Source: Gonatopus flavifemur | Taxonomy: Eukaryota > Arthropoda > Insecta > Hymenoptera > Dryinidae | Assembly (NCBI GenBank): GCA_018340375.1 | Contig: JAFFJZ010000007.1 | Location: 22,976,001 to 23,040,000, forward strand | Length of the DNA: 64,000 nt | Direction of reading: 5' to 3' | Part shown: positions 12,109 through 24,900 of the stretch, in pieces | Numbering within the stretch: position 1 is the stretch's first letter | Layout of the letters: each line of letters opens with the position of its first letter | Made by a program: the position numbers and the translations under genes | The notes under the pieces: generated by a model | Told to the model about the DNA's origin: nothing | The model's input: only the letters and a program-made list of their open reading frames with translations | Databases searched by the model: none

Positions 12109-12339
12109 CACGGAGAAAAAAATATGATAACCATTTTTATCCAAATATTGTAATCGGAGGATATGATTCATTATGACGATAGATGACAGTCGGTATATGA
12201 AAATTCATCATAACTCTCGTAACAGTTACTATATTTCTGCTAAACACTGATAGATGTATAGTATTTGACGTCATAATGATTTATAACCTTCGATTACTAT
12301 ACTTTGTCCGGTAACCATTATTATATTCTTTTCTCCGTG
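12109..12339. mobile_element. 231-bp CACGG-type MITE (TSD TG)
   Basis: Ends CACGGAGAAAAAAATATG and ATATTCTTTTCTCCGTG; TG flanks on both sides. Subterminal GGTTATCATA-like inverted repeats. The non-TA duplication argues against a plain Tc1/mariner origin. Confidence 0.8.
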
Positions 12340-13493
12340 TGTAAGACATATTATTCAGAATAAAAATAAAACCAAAGCAATAATGAACTGTTTATTCTTT
12401 AAGAATGAACGATGTTTATGAAGAACTTTACGTATTAGCCGGCTCAATCTTTCTTATACACAACGAGGTGCTTGGCTTCTTTCATTAATGTGCATGAAAT
12501 CAACGAACGAATCATCAGCACATGCGAGCGTCATTCAGAACATTAGATAGTGAGCGTTATCAAGGTTATAAAAACATGAGGGAAGCAATAACTATCCACA
12601 TTATAAACATGCGAGTGGATCCATACAACACATTAATTCAGGAGGAGTTCACGAGGAGTTCAATTGGGGTTCGAAGAATTCATTATGAGTTCTCGAGGAT
12701 TCTTTCTGAACTCCTATGCTATGTAGGAAGCGAGCGATTGATTGTCAATGATTGTCGTAATTCGACACAATTAATTCCACAGCGAAATGCAATTCAGAAT
12801 GCACTATCCACATCCGCTTGGGTTTCCCGGTACTCTAGCTGTTGAATTCAAGCCACCTTCCCATCGCCTATAATGAACCTAATTTCTTTTTCAAACTTTC
12901 AATTCTTCGATCTATAATTTTCCATCAATTTATGATTTAGCAAGGTTTTCACAGTCAAGTGTGACAAACTCTGAGCAGGATAAAGATTATCTTTCCAAGA
13001 ACAGGAGATGAATTTCTAATCGGAATGTGAACCACTTTCAAAACCACACGGTAGTTGAATAAAAAATTGTCCAACTTTTTACTTCCACTGCATCCTTATT
13101 GATCTAATGTAAAATTTTAGTCATTCAAAGGTAATGGCAAACAGTTCCTTATTTCACAACTAGCCCTTCAATTCAGAATACTTCACTGCTATGTATCACA
13201 ACTCTTTTCCTACAATTTAATCTACTTTTGACTAAGCGGAGAAAGCATATCTCATATGCCTGCATTAATCTCACTGATTCACAAACGAGCCTACACAGCT
13301 ACGATCATTGAAATCTCCAAGTCTTCTAGACTCGAACAAAGAACACTTCTCGAGAGAAAATATCAATCACATGGAAGAAGATGTTGTATCATCGGTTGTT
13401 GTCAATTTTTTCTTATTATTATTAATAATAAAATCATCGCTCGAAGGATGAATCATATGATAATTTTCGATACCATAATTAGTGTTTTAAATA
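12340..13493. other. No recognised gene
   Basis: Only short frames without recognisable motifs. A weak inverted repeat of AGGAGTTCA type occurs at 12640-12725. Confidence 0.35.
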
Positions 13494-13723
13494 CACAGTA
13501 AAAATTTTGTATTAGATATTAGCATATTTATATTGTACTTTTGGGATATATTTGATTATGTCGCTATGAACCACAAATATACGAGTACGCACCATACTCT
13601 CTCGTGAAGTAGAAGATAAATATGTTATAATTTGGGATAAATATATTTCTGAGCCTCATAATAAAGTATATCCCACGAGTACCATAAAAATATAGTAATC
13701 TTTAATATAAACTTTTCTCTGTG
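13494..13723. mobile_element. 230-bp CACGG-type MITE (TSD TA)
   Basis: Ends CACAGTAAAAATTTTG and AAACTTTTCTCTGTG with TA on both sides. The two halves are diverged inverted copies sharing GGGATATA and its complement. Confidence 0.65.
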
Positions 13724-13854
13724 TAGTTGTAAATAGATTGGAAAACTCGGTTCTTACTATGGTCAAATATGAAACTAAGCAATACTCAATGCACTCAGTT
13801 AAAACGGGATTGTCTGAAATCAAGAATGTATTGCATTGGCGTGGCTTGACCCAA

Positions 13855-13874
13855 ATGCATGCATGCATGCATGC
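13855..13874. repeat. (ATGC)5 self-complementary microsatellite
   Basis: Five uninterrupted ATGC units. The sequence is its own reverse complement and could extrude a cruciform. Confidence 0.9.
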
Positions 13875-16800
13875 TTAAGGAAAATCGTTTGCCAAGATTT
13901 TTCATCGTATTCTATAAGTTTTTTTTTTCTTTGTGACAGTCTCCTTTTGACGAGTGAAAATTAAATTTAAATGTAATCCAACCCTAAAGGAGAAAATAAC
14001 AGAGTGAATTTCCACTTGTTACTTTCGACCGAGTAGAGTCTTCAATTTTTCTCATTGTCTAAAATGCGATAAAAATATACATGATGCAGAAATACTAGAA
14101 ATAAAAAAATAGACAGACCCAGGGAGTGGAACTTGTCTCTACAACGTTTATGGAATGTGTAAAAAAAAAAATATGGGAGGTTTTATGAGCGTTCTGAAAA
14201 TGCCCCAGAAACACATTGTGCTATTAGCATAAATGACAATTCATTGTGTTTCATTCAGCTTATCAGTATTAGTTTCGTTTTTTCCAACATTTACTTTCAT
14301 GCAATTATGCCCGCATGAATTATTTGACTCAACATTCTCGCGTCGCATAAAATATTCAAACAATATGTGATTGTTCATAGCACACTCATGTCATACATTG
14401 GAAGTATGTCATTGATTTCAAATTGAACTTTTTACACAGAGAAAAAGATTTATTCAGTCAACAGATGTGTAGTTGTTTATGGCGAAACAAACTTGCAAAC
14501 TTTCCAAATTTGTCATAATTTTCATATATATGGCTTATTAACTATCAAAAACTGATTATTTCTATCATATTCTATATATATTTCATTCAAATAAACATTT
14601 ATTTCCGCATAAACAAATAACACCAGCTAGAAATTTCCCTATTTTGGCCCAGACCACTCCAACTTGTCCCAAGGCAGGATCTTAGTTCCAAACAGTTTCA
14701 TTTCTAGCATTAACTTTTAATAACTATAATTAATGAGCATATGAAATCCTGGTTATATCATTTCCCATCTTTCTTTTGTTTGTCTTTCAAATATATTTTT
14801 CAATACAAACAAAACGTACTCTCCGAATTCCTGAACATTTCTCGGAGAAATCGAGAAATAAATCACTCCTCAAGAAGATACCAACCGCGTGACGTTAACC
14901 AATTTCCTCTGTTTCTTCAGTTCAAAAAAAATAGAATTACATTGAAATATTTGAATTATATTTCACCGTTATCGTTGAATCTTACGAGAAAAAAACTTGG
15001 CCGACCTCCCGGCGTTGGTATCCTCTCGATCACATGGAAAGTAGTCTCAGAATTAAAACGAACTCATCGTTATAGATAAAACACAACCTGTTTGCAAGAG
15101 TAGGTAATTTGTGACGAATTATTCTTCAACCCTAGTCGCACAACCTTCGAATAGCATGCTAAGGATATTCATAGAATATGCTATGGAATCTCGTGTGCTA
15201 CTGTAGAATAAATACTCACATATTCGTGGAATGATCACTTACCGAATAAAAGAAAAATCCTCAAAGCCACGAACAACAAATTCGTGAATTTCATTGTTGA
15301 TCCTAATCCATTTGAGGCTGTCCTAATTTCTGATATTTCTCTGATGTTGGTCATTTTGTCAGAAGGTCACACACTGGTAACTTACTGACGAGAAGCACAG
15401 CTTGCCTCTCACTTGTTCAAAGTTCCTGGTGTTCTTTCGGGTAAGATTATTCCTCAAGGTTAATCCACTTCCCAAAAAATGAGGGGAAACGATGAGATAA
15501 TTCTCCACGTATGATTCAGTTCCCAGAATTTTGAATGTATTGAAAATCCTTTCTCAGGTCCTCTCTCAAGTCGAAGTTCACAAAATTCATATAGTCGATC
15601 GCCATTTCGATTCACTGGAATATAACGACGTTTAAACTTTTGATACCACAGATTATTAGTATCAAGAACATCACTCGTTGAACTCACTTTATTTTGATAC
15701 GAACGACTGACGTACAAGCTCAATGTGCCGTAGTGCTATCCGCCATTTCTTCTTTCATTCCTTTCCTCTCTTTTCTTACTCTTTTTTTCTTCTTTTCTTA
15801 CTTTTTTTTTATACGCACTACGGTCTCGCACTCTCGCGCACGCCGGTTGACCTACTTGTCGGGGAACAGTCCGGTTCTATGACACTAACGCATATTCAAG
15901 ATTCTTCAAATCCTGCATCCAAATGACGGACAGCGATGTAATAAAGAAATTGTCTCTTTTTATTTCATTAATCCCGAAAGGATATAAAAGAACAGGTATC
16001 TAAGACATTTTATTTCCAAATTTATCGTAGAATTTTCTTTCGATTGGCTTATGGAGTTTAAGCATCCTCAGAATATTCTCCTTTTCTTATGGACCCGTGA
16101 TGAAGATTTGCTGAACTTTTATAGAACCTATCAAATTACGGTAATACATATACATAATTTTCCTTGTGTTACACGTATTTCGTGAATATTTATGGAATAT
16201 TTGAAAATTTATATGAACGCCTTTAAATTCCAATGAATTTTCAAATAAGATTTTTCACAATGTTTTTAATTGCTTCACAAACTTCAAATCACGTACAATC
16301 TGAAAAGGTAAGATTCGGATAAAGAAAGTTTTTGAAAATCACTTCACTTTGTAACGTTAACAATTTTTCACCAACTCAAAATATTAACAATCATACAATA
16401 TTTCAAAGTTTTATACACATTTCTTGCGGTATAACATACAACTGTATAAGAAATTTGGTTTGCAATCTCTTCACTCCGAGGAGTTCGAGGTTCACTTGAC
16501 GGTCGTTCACACGGCACTGGCCGATGGTGAGGACAGTCATACACCGTTTCTCCCACCTTAACTATCCCATATATTCTATAAGTTCTATACAATAAGACAT
16601 AGCTTGGTATATGTAGGAAAGTACATTTTATATACAAACGAATATATACTGTGTGTAACTATTAAATGGGAATTGTTGATATATGATATATTATACATTA
16701 CTATAATTCAGGGTCGGAGGTTGGAAAATTTCCAGATATTTATAATTAATTCAATGTCATATAAGACATGTATTGATTACATATCTATAGTGGGAACATT

Positions 16801-17049
16801 TTCAAGATTATATACAATTTATATATAAAATTCAAGATCGTTTCAATATAAATTATATATAATTTTGGGAATTTTTCCACTTGGATATAGCACGAAACAT
16901 TCTCAAGATATTCTCAAATGAGAATATTGTGAATGGACATTGATTAAATACATCACACGAAAGGAAATTTTTAGTTTCATCACATGAACTTTAGCTATTA
17001 CAGCTAAATATTTCAGCACCCATAGTACAGCTAATTTTTTAGCAATATT
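13875..17049. other. No confident gene; one GC-richer candidate exon
   Basis: Mostly AT-rich unassigned DNA. A pyrimidine-rich tract lies at 15745-15812, followed by a short GC-richer stretch to 15880. The interval 16479-16560 is listed separately as a candidate exon. Confidence 0.35.
16368..16637 (-). other. Possible coding exon, unidentified
   Basis: A minus-strand frame contains an ~80-base island, clearly more GC-rich than its surroundings, encoding a Pro/Arg/Ser-rich stretch with two Cys (Y-D-C-P-H-H and V-P-C-E-R-P). An AG acceptor precedes it (GGGATAG), but no convincing donor was found downstream. It matches no family I recognise. A chance frame is quite possible. Confidence 0.18.
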
Positions 17050-17265
17050 CCCAAGCAACACAGGAGCTTAAAAATGCTAAGAACATGTTTGGAAAATCCT
17101 ATGAACACACTTGGATTCTCCAAATGAGACTGTTACGAACAATTATGTGCTATGCACCTCCATAGAATATCTTGACGAATTTGTCCAACATAGTCTCATT
17201 TGTACATTCATTTCACATTCACTGTATCATCAAAGTATATCTGAGAAGTTCTTGTGTTACTTGGG
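17050..17265. mobile_element. 216-bp CCC...GGG element (TSD TT)
   Basis: Ends CCCAAGCAACACAGGAGCTT and AAGTTCTTGTGTTACTTGGG, flanked by TT on both sides. It is inserted in an AGCTNNAGCT-rich remnant (16990-17340) that resumes after the right TT. Confidence 0.8.
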
Positions 17266-18477
17266 TTAGTTAAAATTTAATCGATGTAGCTAAAATTCAG
17301 CCGTAGGAGCTGAAAAAATGGCTATCCACCTCACAGCTGATTACTTTTTGAAGAATATTATGGAATATTCATTGTTCACGAGACCTACTTGAATAGTGGG
17401 TGTCAGTAGAGTTCTCTCAGTTTCATCCTATCTTAAAAAAATGTGACAGTTGTTCCTGTGCTCGAATGGAGTTTTTATGAGAACTGATTTACGATTCATA
17501 CAGTAATTTTTTGCACAAGATATCATTTGTAATCCCTGTATAACATTTTTACGATTTTCATTTAAACGGTGCAAAGTGTGCTAACGTTGAGATTTCCACC
17601 TTATATAATATAGTTTACAATGTACGTTTGTTGCCTTCTTCTTCTTATTCCTCTTCTTCTTTTTCTTCTTTTCAAAGTGTGGTTTGTCTCCATAACGTTA
17701 GAGCAGAGAAAAGCTGTTACGGAAGAATATAATACCTGTGCGTAGTTATACGACGATGTACGGGTTCTAGGTAGGATAAACTAAGAAAGAAGCAAGAAAG
17801 AATGGAAGAAAGAAGAGAAGGAATCATATAAAACTATCATTAATGCGAACGTGTTGAGTTACCAGCGCGCATGCTCGTGCGTGGTCATGCACGCAATGAA
17901 AAAAGAAACAGTAAAAAATTGATGAAGAACGTGATTTTCGAAGAAAAACACACTCTCCTTGCGAAAATATTCTTCCAAGTATGGAATTATGAAATTCGCT
18001 ACTTTATACATTTGTACAACTTGGTAATCAACAGGGGAAGTTTGAATACCGTATCACAGAAAAAATCTATTTCGAAAATTATTGTAAAATCGAAGCAGAA
18101 AAACGTCTTCTGATAGGGGGACAATGCGTGACTGCTTTTTAGAGATTTTTACTCCCCGTCATAGCTAGAAAAATAATGAGAGATGATGAAAATACTGCTT
18201 CAGCGTAATGATCCAGACAAGAATTGAGTTTTTACATGCTGCATTTTGCTGTATTCAGGATGAAGGTGCATTCGCAGAACTAAAAATACGTTTTCCAAAC
18301 CTTCCGAAAACGTCAAGTGTTGTGTGGAACAACGTAACCGCAGGTCAGGACGGTGTTTTTGACGACACGCTTGGGATTCAAGGAATTTCTTCACTCAACC
18401 CAACTGGTCCAGGTCAAACGAAAACGAGTATTCTGTTGGATACCAAAAGGGGAGATTGACTTTTCTGTGTGTATCCT
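17266..18477. other. No recognised gene
   Basis: Contains a TTC/TTTC polypyrimidine tract at 17633-17678. Short frames only, without family motifs. Confidence 0.35.
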
Positions 18478-18632
18478 CCCCAACAAACACAACGTCTGAA
18501 ACTTGACAAAAATATTGCATAAGACGTATTTGAGATATCTATTAGACAATAATCTAAAATATATCTATTAGATATCTAAAAGACGTCTAATGCAACATTT
18601 TTCGTCAAGTTTGAAGCGTTGTGTGTGTTGGG
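18478..18632. repeat. 155-bp palindromic element (CCCAACAAACACAACG ends)
   Basis: Ends CCCAACAAACACAACGTC and GCGTTGTGTGTGTTGGG are inverted copies; the centre holds AGATATCTATTAGA repeats. The same family occurs at 30945-31566, where two MITEs interrupt it. Flanking dinucleotides differ (TC, TT). Confidence 0.65.
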
Positions 18633-18644
18633 TTGTAATTCACC

Positions 18645-19879
18645 TTTTTTTGACTCCAACCAAGTGTTTTTTGTATTTTAAAAAATTATTCTGGCACTAA
18701 AATCTCAACAGAAATATTCTGTACTCCACACCGAATGTTTGTGATGCTTCAACAAAATATTTTCGTTAAAAATTCAGTACAAAAATAATTTTGTTGGAAG
18801 TAACAAAACTTGTTGATTGTTCAGATATTAACCAGAATATTTTGTTATTTCAACAAAACCCTTTTTTCGGTGTGAAACTTTTTGAAATGTGAAAAATGGT
18901 CTTGGTTTTGAAGGGTTGATGTATTTCTCTTCGCTGGGAAGATTAATTCAAAAAAAGGAAGAACTTTACAAAAACATCCAACGAAGGGTGCTTGATGATT
19001 GTTAATGAGATATTACAACATTGAATAATTTCCCTGAATCCAAAGAGCGTTTGAGGTTATCAGATTTTTTTTCATTCCCCGCAATATTATCCTTCATCAT
19101 CAAAAAGTTAATGCACTGAATGACCTCTCACGTAGCTCTTGCCTGTCCATTCATACGATTATTTATGAACATCTTGGAAGTTAGCTATTCCAAGTTTGTG
19201 CGCATCGCACTACTGTACGATACATAGATGTATCGCATGACACGAGAAGAATTGAAGTGCATTTCAATATAACGGATAATACCCCAGGCTAAGGTCTATG
19301 ATATTACCACGGTACACGGTCAATAACCGAATCTTCTCGAAAATTGAACAATCTAAATCTTCACAAATTAAGCTGTGTGTAACCTAGGAATGTGCAAATT
19401 TTGGAGAATGGAATCTTTTGTGTAAGAACGAAAATACACAATTTTTTAATTTGTATCTAAACTTAATAAGTATTTTACACATAGATTTCAATTCGTTGAG
19501 ATTTGCTCAACTTCAAGTTTAATACTAGCTACATGTATATAGTTATCGGGAAAAGAAAAGAACCCGTAAATTCCGTAAATTCTACATGGATTAAATGAAA
19601 TTTCTGTAACGGTTTTTGTTCAACAAACGATTGTCCAGCAACGAACGAATTGGATATAAATCATATAAATTCGTTCCTTAATCGAAATCTTATACATTTT
19701 CCATACAATTCATATTTGAATTAAACATACACTGCTGAGAAATATCTCATACAACGCAAGAATATCAATAATATTTTGAATATCCAATGGAGATCTGATA
19801 AAAGTCAAATAAATATTATGACAGTTATTTGTTGAACTGTGGTGTAAACGATAGATGCTATGTTCACATGTGCTTTGCA
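18645..19879. other. Diverged repeat, then unassigned DNA
   Basis: 18645-18880 is related to 11640-11830. Beyond that, no gene or clear element was found. Confidence 0.35.
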
Positions 19880-20089
19880 CACTGAAAAACCTGTTTAGTT
19901 ATCGTGACTAAAAGTTTTAGTGAAATACGACCTCGATAAAAAATTTAGTTGCCTCAACTAAATATCACTATAGTTATAGTCCCTTTAACTGAAAATTTGT
20001 GTTGCAAACAACAATATCTTAGTTCAGGCAACTCACATTTTTTACTTAATGTTCTTTCAAGTTACTACAACTGAAGAGTTTTCTCAGGG
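19880..20089. mobile_element. 210-bp CACTG-ended MITE (TSD CA)
   Basis: Left end CACTGAAAAACC and a mutated right end TTTTCTCAGGG are flanked by CA on both sides. The body repeats TTAGTTGNNNCAACTAA words. A related partial copy follows at about 20460-20625 without a clear right end. Confidence 0.5.
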
Positions 20090-20736
20090 CAGAATAGTCC
20101 TATACTGCGATTTCAACATCGCAATTTATAAGGAAATCTGTCTGTTTTTTCACGCACAATAAGTTGAACTTGATTAACAATAAATTAGTACATTCTACAG
20201 TAAAAATACTTCATACTCCTGGGAAGAGGGGGACAAGTGTACACTAGCGTAAGGCGGGTTGCTTATACATGTATGCAGGGGCAGAATAATAGATTTCCAG
20301 AGATGCTACGTTAGCAAGATTTTAATAAAACAAACATCAATTCGTTAAATGATGAAAGAGAATGAGATTTTTTGAAATTAATTTTAGATTTTGAGGAAAT
20401 ACTTCATTACTGCATTTGATCAAATTTAAATATTTTTCGTGGTTACACGGAAAAGAAAAATTTGCACTGAGAAAACTGTTCAGTTGCACTCTTTTGTAAC
20501 TAAAAACGACATTAAGTAGAAAATTCAAGTTGCCTGAACTGAAATATTATTTGTTTCAACGAACATTTTCAGTTGGAGAAACTAATATTTAGTTGCGACA
20601 ACTACATTTTACTTCCATGTTCCTGATATATAAAGAAATGGAAGTATTATGATAGGGTCAAAAATCGATGGTGCAGAAGGGGGTATTCCACCTTTACCAA
20701 ACGCTTCAGAACGTCGCAAAACGCGATGCCCAAAAA

Positions 20737-20737
<1 letters not shown>

Positions 20738-20767
<30 letters not shown>
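20738..20767. repeat. (TG)n microsatellite
   Basis: About 14 TG units, interrupted only at the edges by TCTG. Confidence 0.95.
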
Positions 20768-20779
20768 CTGTGTCCTTTT

Positions 20780-21625
20780 CTATGGTTAACGATAACTCCA
20801 CATAGGATGCATCGATTCGAATGATTCTTTTTGCAACTTGTTCGTCTCATCGAGGACTCGACGCCTATTAATTTTCAGACGGATCGGATGAAGCGTTTCG
20901 GAAATATTGCGGAACATCGTTTGAAAGATCGTGATTTTGCGACCGCGCATCTCTCCACTTCCTATTATCCGATTGCAATGAAATTCATACCACATCCTAG
21001 TTGTGATCCGATAGTGTTCCCATGTAAATTTCATCCCAATCGATTGAAAAATGTGGAAAATTCCCTTTCACGATGCGCATTATTTGACGATATTTTGAAA
21101 GCATGCCTTCCCTATGTTCGTGTCATCTGAATGCCATAGAACTCTGAGCATAGTCAATTCATGAGATGATCATTGTGTGATATAAGTTTCAGGCAAATCG
21201 AAATTGAGATAACAAAAGGATAAACATTCAGCTTTGAAAGAAAATTTTGAAAGTTCGGAAATGCCGCGATTAAGCGAATATCTTCCGTTCTTATCATCCG
21301 ATCGTTATGAAATTTTTATCACAGTTGTATGCAGTTTCGATAGTGGTCCTATATTAGTTTCAACCTGATCCTCCCAAAAAACAGGGAGGGGAAGGGAAAC
21401 ATGTTATCGAAAATTGTAATTTTGCGATCGCTCGTATTTGCGTTCCTGGTTATCCGATTGCAATGAAACCTATACATTTTATTCACAATCTCATAATAGT
21501 TCCATACGAGTTTCGTTCCGATTGGTGGACAACTGTGAACAAAGATTTTACCCCTGTTTTGAAGGAAGAAGTTTTCGTCCGTTCTATGTGACCATTCACA
21601 CGGAAAAAAATAATCAGCTATTATT
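20780..21625. repeat. Degenerate repeated unit with CCGATTGCAATGAAA core
   Basis: A conserved block of the form CCGATTGCAATGAAATT, then ATACCACA, then GATAGTGGTCC, then TTTCATCC-GATTG recurs near 20970, 21300 and 21456, and again near 25260 and 25528. Spacing is irregular. The first unit keeps a 99-codon open frame, but the diverged units do not keep a common one, so I treat it as a repeat. Confidence 0.45.
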
Positions 21626-21900
21626 TGGATAGCTAAAAATTAGCTGAGGGAGCTATTTTTCAGCTGTCATAGCTACTCAATTAGCGGTGGCAGCAAATAA
21701 TGTAGCTACCGTAGTGAAAATTCAACAGCTAAATTATTTAGCGATCCAAATATCAACCACGAAATCCGTGCAGTTACAGCCATGATTTCCTGCTGCGGTA
21801 GCTCAAAATAGCTACAGTTGCAATTTTTTTTAGCTACAGTAGTGAAAAAAGGGTGCTAAAAAAGTGAGTAGCTGCCACAGCTATTTCCTTTTTTTCCGTG
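21599..21900. mobile_element. 302-bp CACGG-type MITE (TSD CA)
   Basis: Ends CACGGAAAAAAATAATCAGC and TTTCCTTTTTTTCCGTG are flanked by CA on both sides. Interior rich in AGCTNNNNTAGCT palindromes. Confidence 0.8.
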
Positions 21901-21921
21901 CATTTCAACTAAACAAATATA

Positions 21922-22291
21922 CACGGAGAGAAAAAATTTGCTGACGCAACAAATCCAGGTATTATATATAGGATAGCAAAATTTTTTGCTGACCTAGCTA
22001 AAAATTTGCTATAACAGCAATCGTGTTAGCTACGACAGCAATTTTTTAGCTGTAGCAGCAAAAAATTTTTGCTCCGCCCGCAAATTTTCAGTATTATATA
22101 TAGAATAGCAAACAAATTTTGCTGGGATAGCAAACATTTTTTGCTGTCACAGCTGAAAATTCGCTGTCGCAGGTAACAAGATTGCTGGAACAGCAAATAG
22201 TTTGCTGTCACAGCAAAAAATTTGCTGCTCTGGCAAAAGGAACACAGCAAAAGTAGATTTCGCTGCCACAACGAATTCCTTTTTCTCCGTG
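21922..22291 (-). mobile_element. 370-bp CACGG-type MITE, copy 3 (TSD TA)
   Basis: Ends CACGGAGAG and CTTTTTCTCCGTG, TA on both sides. Nearly the same sequence as the copy at 4097-4466 and in the same orientation. Confidence 0.87.
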
Positions 22292-22507
22292 TAAAATTGA
22301 ACGTAATAAGTTTTCTATCTCAAGTTATTTGAAAACATCGATGTATCGAACAGTAGTAATTTTATCCGTGACATCTTGTCACACTCTGTTACATCTATCC
22401 CTTATAAATATATCAAGAACATGGAAGTAATGTATGGTTCTCCATACCGATTTTTTTGTTTGTTGTTGTACTTCACTAAATTTTCAATTAAGACGACTGA
22501 GCAGTTT

Positions 22508-22765
22508 TCTCAGTGTGCTGTCACAGCAAATCGAGATATCACATACAGAATAGCAAGTCTTTTTCCTACCCTAGCAAAGAAATTTGAGAGAGCAACATAA
22601 TTAACTGAAACAGCAAAATTTTCAATATTGTATATAGAATAGCAAACAAATTTTGCTCAACACTTAGCTGTCCCAGTTGAAAAATCGCTATCTTAACTAA
22701 CAAAATTACTTTCACAGCAAAAATAAATTTGCTGCTCCAGCAAAAGATACCGAGCAAAACGGGTG
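22508..22765 (-). repeat. Decayed fragment of the 370-bp MITE family
   Basis: The order of motifs (GCTGTCACAGCAAATCGAG, then TATAGAATAGCAAACAAATT) follows the 370-bp family, but both ends are lost. Confidence 0.55.
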
Positions 22766-23117
22766 ATGAGGCGCAATCATTTCGTGCTTGTATCTGAAAC
22801 TTGTACTTATCAAGTACGTTTCAAACTTATCGAATATCAGGGAAAGCTGAATATTTCATATCCTCACGCTTCTGCATTAATCTCGAGCGTTCTACACGGA
22901 GAGAAAAGTATTGCTGATATAACAAACTGGTTTGTTACTATGACGCGTACCAAAAAAAATCGCTGGAGGATCAAGAAGAATGGTTGAAAGCACTAAATTT
23001 CTTTCCTAACAAAAATAAGAACAAATTTCGGCCCCTCGAAACTATCCCAAAGCTTCCCTCTAACGAGGAAGCAATTGTTGACAGAACTAACGTCTTAGCT
23101 GATAAAGTAAATATTCT

Positions 23118-23440
23118 CAGGGCCGTCTTTCATTCCTTCAAGGCCCTGGGCCGACTTAGAGTGGAGGCCCATGTAAGGAGACGTAAAATCTTGAAATTTT
23201 TCAAAAACCACTCTAACGTTAATCATTATGATTTTTCTTTAAAATAAGTATTGCCTGAATTTCCACTTGTTCGTATATCTAGAATTAGTTTTATTTTAAA
23301 AATAACTTGATTTCATTTTGTTCAAGCAACCTTTTTAAGAAAATATGTAAAAATCTTATCGATTCTCTACGAAGAGACCCCCCCTTTTGCAGGAGGCCCT
23401 GGGCTCGGGCCCGGTGTGCCCTGCCTTAAAGACGGCCCTG
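23118..23440. mobile_element. 323-bp hAT element (TSD AATATTCT)
   Basis: Inverted ends CAGGGCCGTCTTT and AAAGACGGCCCTG are flanked by perfect 8-bp copies AATATTCT at 23110-23117 and 23441-23448. No transposase; non-autonomous. A further GGCCC-rich inverted stretch lies just inside both ends. Confidence 0.93.
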
Positions 23441-23457
23441 AATATTCTTGCCAGGAC

Positions 23458-23789
23458 CAGGGTTGGGTACGCATAATACGGTAGGTTTTATGCAAGGAAT
23501 AATGTGCGCGTAAAACTCATGCAGATAATGCAGATAACTAAAGGGGGTTTTCTGCATCATCTTTTTTCATGGTCAAGGTGGGTTATAATTTTGAAAATAT
23601 GAATTGTTTACCATTTCACCACTCATGAACATCTATTTCATATATTCTGAATTTTGAATTTCAAGTCGAAATTAATTTTACAATGTTTTATGCATTTTCT
23701 GCATTTTCTGCGTATTCTGCATGTTTTATGCATAATCTGCGCATAGTTAACGCATATTACTTATCGCACGCGCACAGAACCCATCCCTG
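23458..23789. mobile_element. 332-bp hAT element (TSD GCCAGGAC)
   Basis: Inverted ends CAGGGTTGGGTACGC and ACCCATCCCTG lie between perfect 8-bp copies GCCAGGAC at 23450-23457 and 23790-23797. The interior repeats ATGCAGAATNTGCA-like words. It starts only 17 bases after the previous hAT element ends. Confidence 0.93.
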
Positions 23790-23797
23790 GCCAGGAC

Positions 23798-24900
23798 AGA
23801 CATTTTTATGTTCACTTTTGAAACATTTCGTTTGAATTACAAACAAAACGTTTTGAAGTAAATATAGAAATATCTCAGAATAAGATATTAGTTTTTGCAG
23901 TGCATTCGTAATGTCATATCATTCTCATACTTGAATGTTTTGGATAAAAATTTGAGATTAGAATGGAAAAGGAAGAGAATTGCTTTCCTCTCTGCAAAAA
24001 CTGATATCTTATTCTGAGATACTTTTGTAGTGAGTTTTCAAGCATTTCAAAATTTTACTGTAATCATATTCAAAACACAAAACTACGTTTTCATTCAAAA
24101 CATGACGTGTTTGATTAGCAAACAAAAATGTTTGAAAGCTGTATGTAGGAACATAACCTCGAATCACCATTACGTCAACGTCAAAGTGAAGAACGGGAAC
24201 AATGTATACAAAATGTATATTGTGCAATTTTGAAACAAAACTAAACGAGATTCTAATCAACTGTATGATGAAAAATCATCAATTTAATCCATTTTTTCAA
24301 GTTAAATATCATAAATCACACTTCTATGATCTGCTTTGGAAACAAACATATATAAACGTCAGTGTCGCGAAATAAGATACTGATGTTTCCAGTTAAAACA
24401 GTCAAGTGTTTGATTTGAATTATCAAACATATCATGTCTTATTTTGAGACATATCTTCGACGGCAATTTTTGCAGTGCCGTTGAGAGAAAAGCTTTATGA
24501 TAGTTGCGAGAGACCGGAAAATTGTTTGTCTCCGAAGTGAAAATTTCTTAACCCTCTAGCTACAAACGTTGCAAATTTGCTACGTTTACTAGATCCACAT
24601 TTTTATAAATTCCAAGAGCATTTGGTTTTGAACATGATGATCAGGAATTTTTCTGGATTCCATTCGATGCGAAAAAAATTTTCTCATGCTCAATTGACGG
24701 TTTGGGGCCTCAAAACAGTTGAAAAGGGGAAAAGTTTGAAATTTTGTTTTTCACCGATTTTGGATTTCTTACATCATTTTCGATGCGAGGAGAAGGAGAA
24801 AAACATTTTACCTCATCTGCTTCATGACTTGACCAGGACCATGGGGAGAAAAGTCTCGGCCGTAATGACTGTGATTTGGATATGTTGTAGTTCTAGACGT
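23798..24900. other. Unassigned DNA with a local inverted repeat
   Basis: Around 23870-24440, words such as AGAATAAGATATTAGT and AAACAAAAATGTTTGAAA recur in inverted order, suggesting an old fold-back element. No gene seen. Confidence 0.35.

Larger units (their letters stand above)
22895..23820. mobile_element. CACGG-type MITE interrupted by two hAT elements
   Basis: The left end TA-CACGGAGAGAAAAG is clear. The interior matches the element at 11420-11638 up to AATATTCT. It then resumes as TGCCAGGACAGAC after two hAT insertions. The right terminus was not found. Confidence 0.55.

Noticed and set aside
14741..15079. 112-codon frame on the + strand
   Set aside because: Low-complexity, AT-driven composition, no splice or family support.
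18478..18632. Adding the 155-bp element to the CCC...GGG group with a 2-bp duplication
   Set aside because: Its flanking dinucleotides (TC and TT) differ, so the duplication is not supported at this copy.
20831..21130. A 99-codon frame after the (TG)n tract as a gene
   Set aside because: Related units in the window do not keep the frame, so the open frame is probably accidental.
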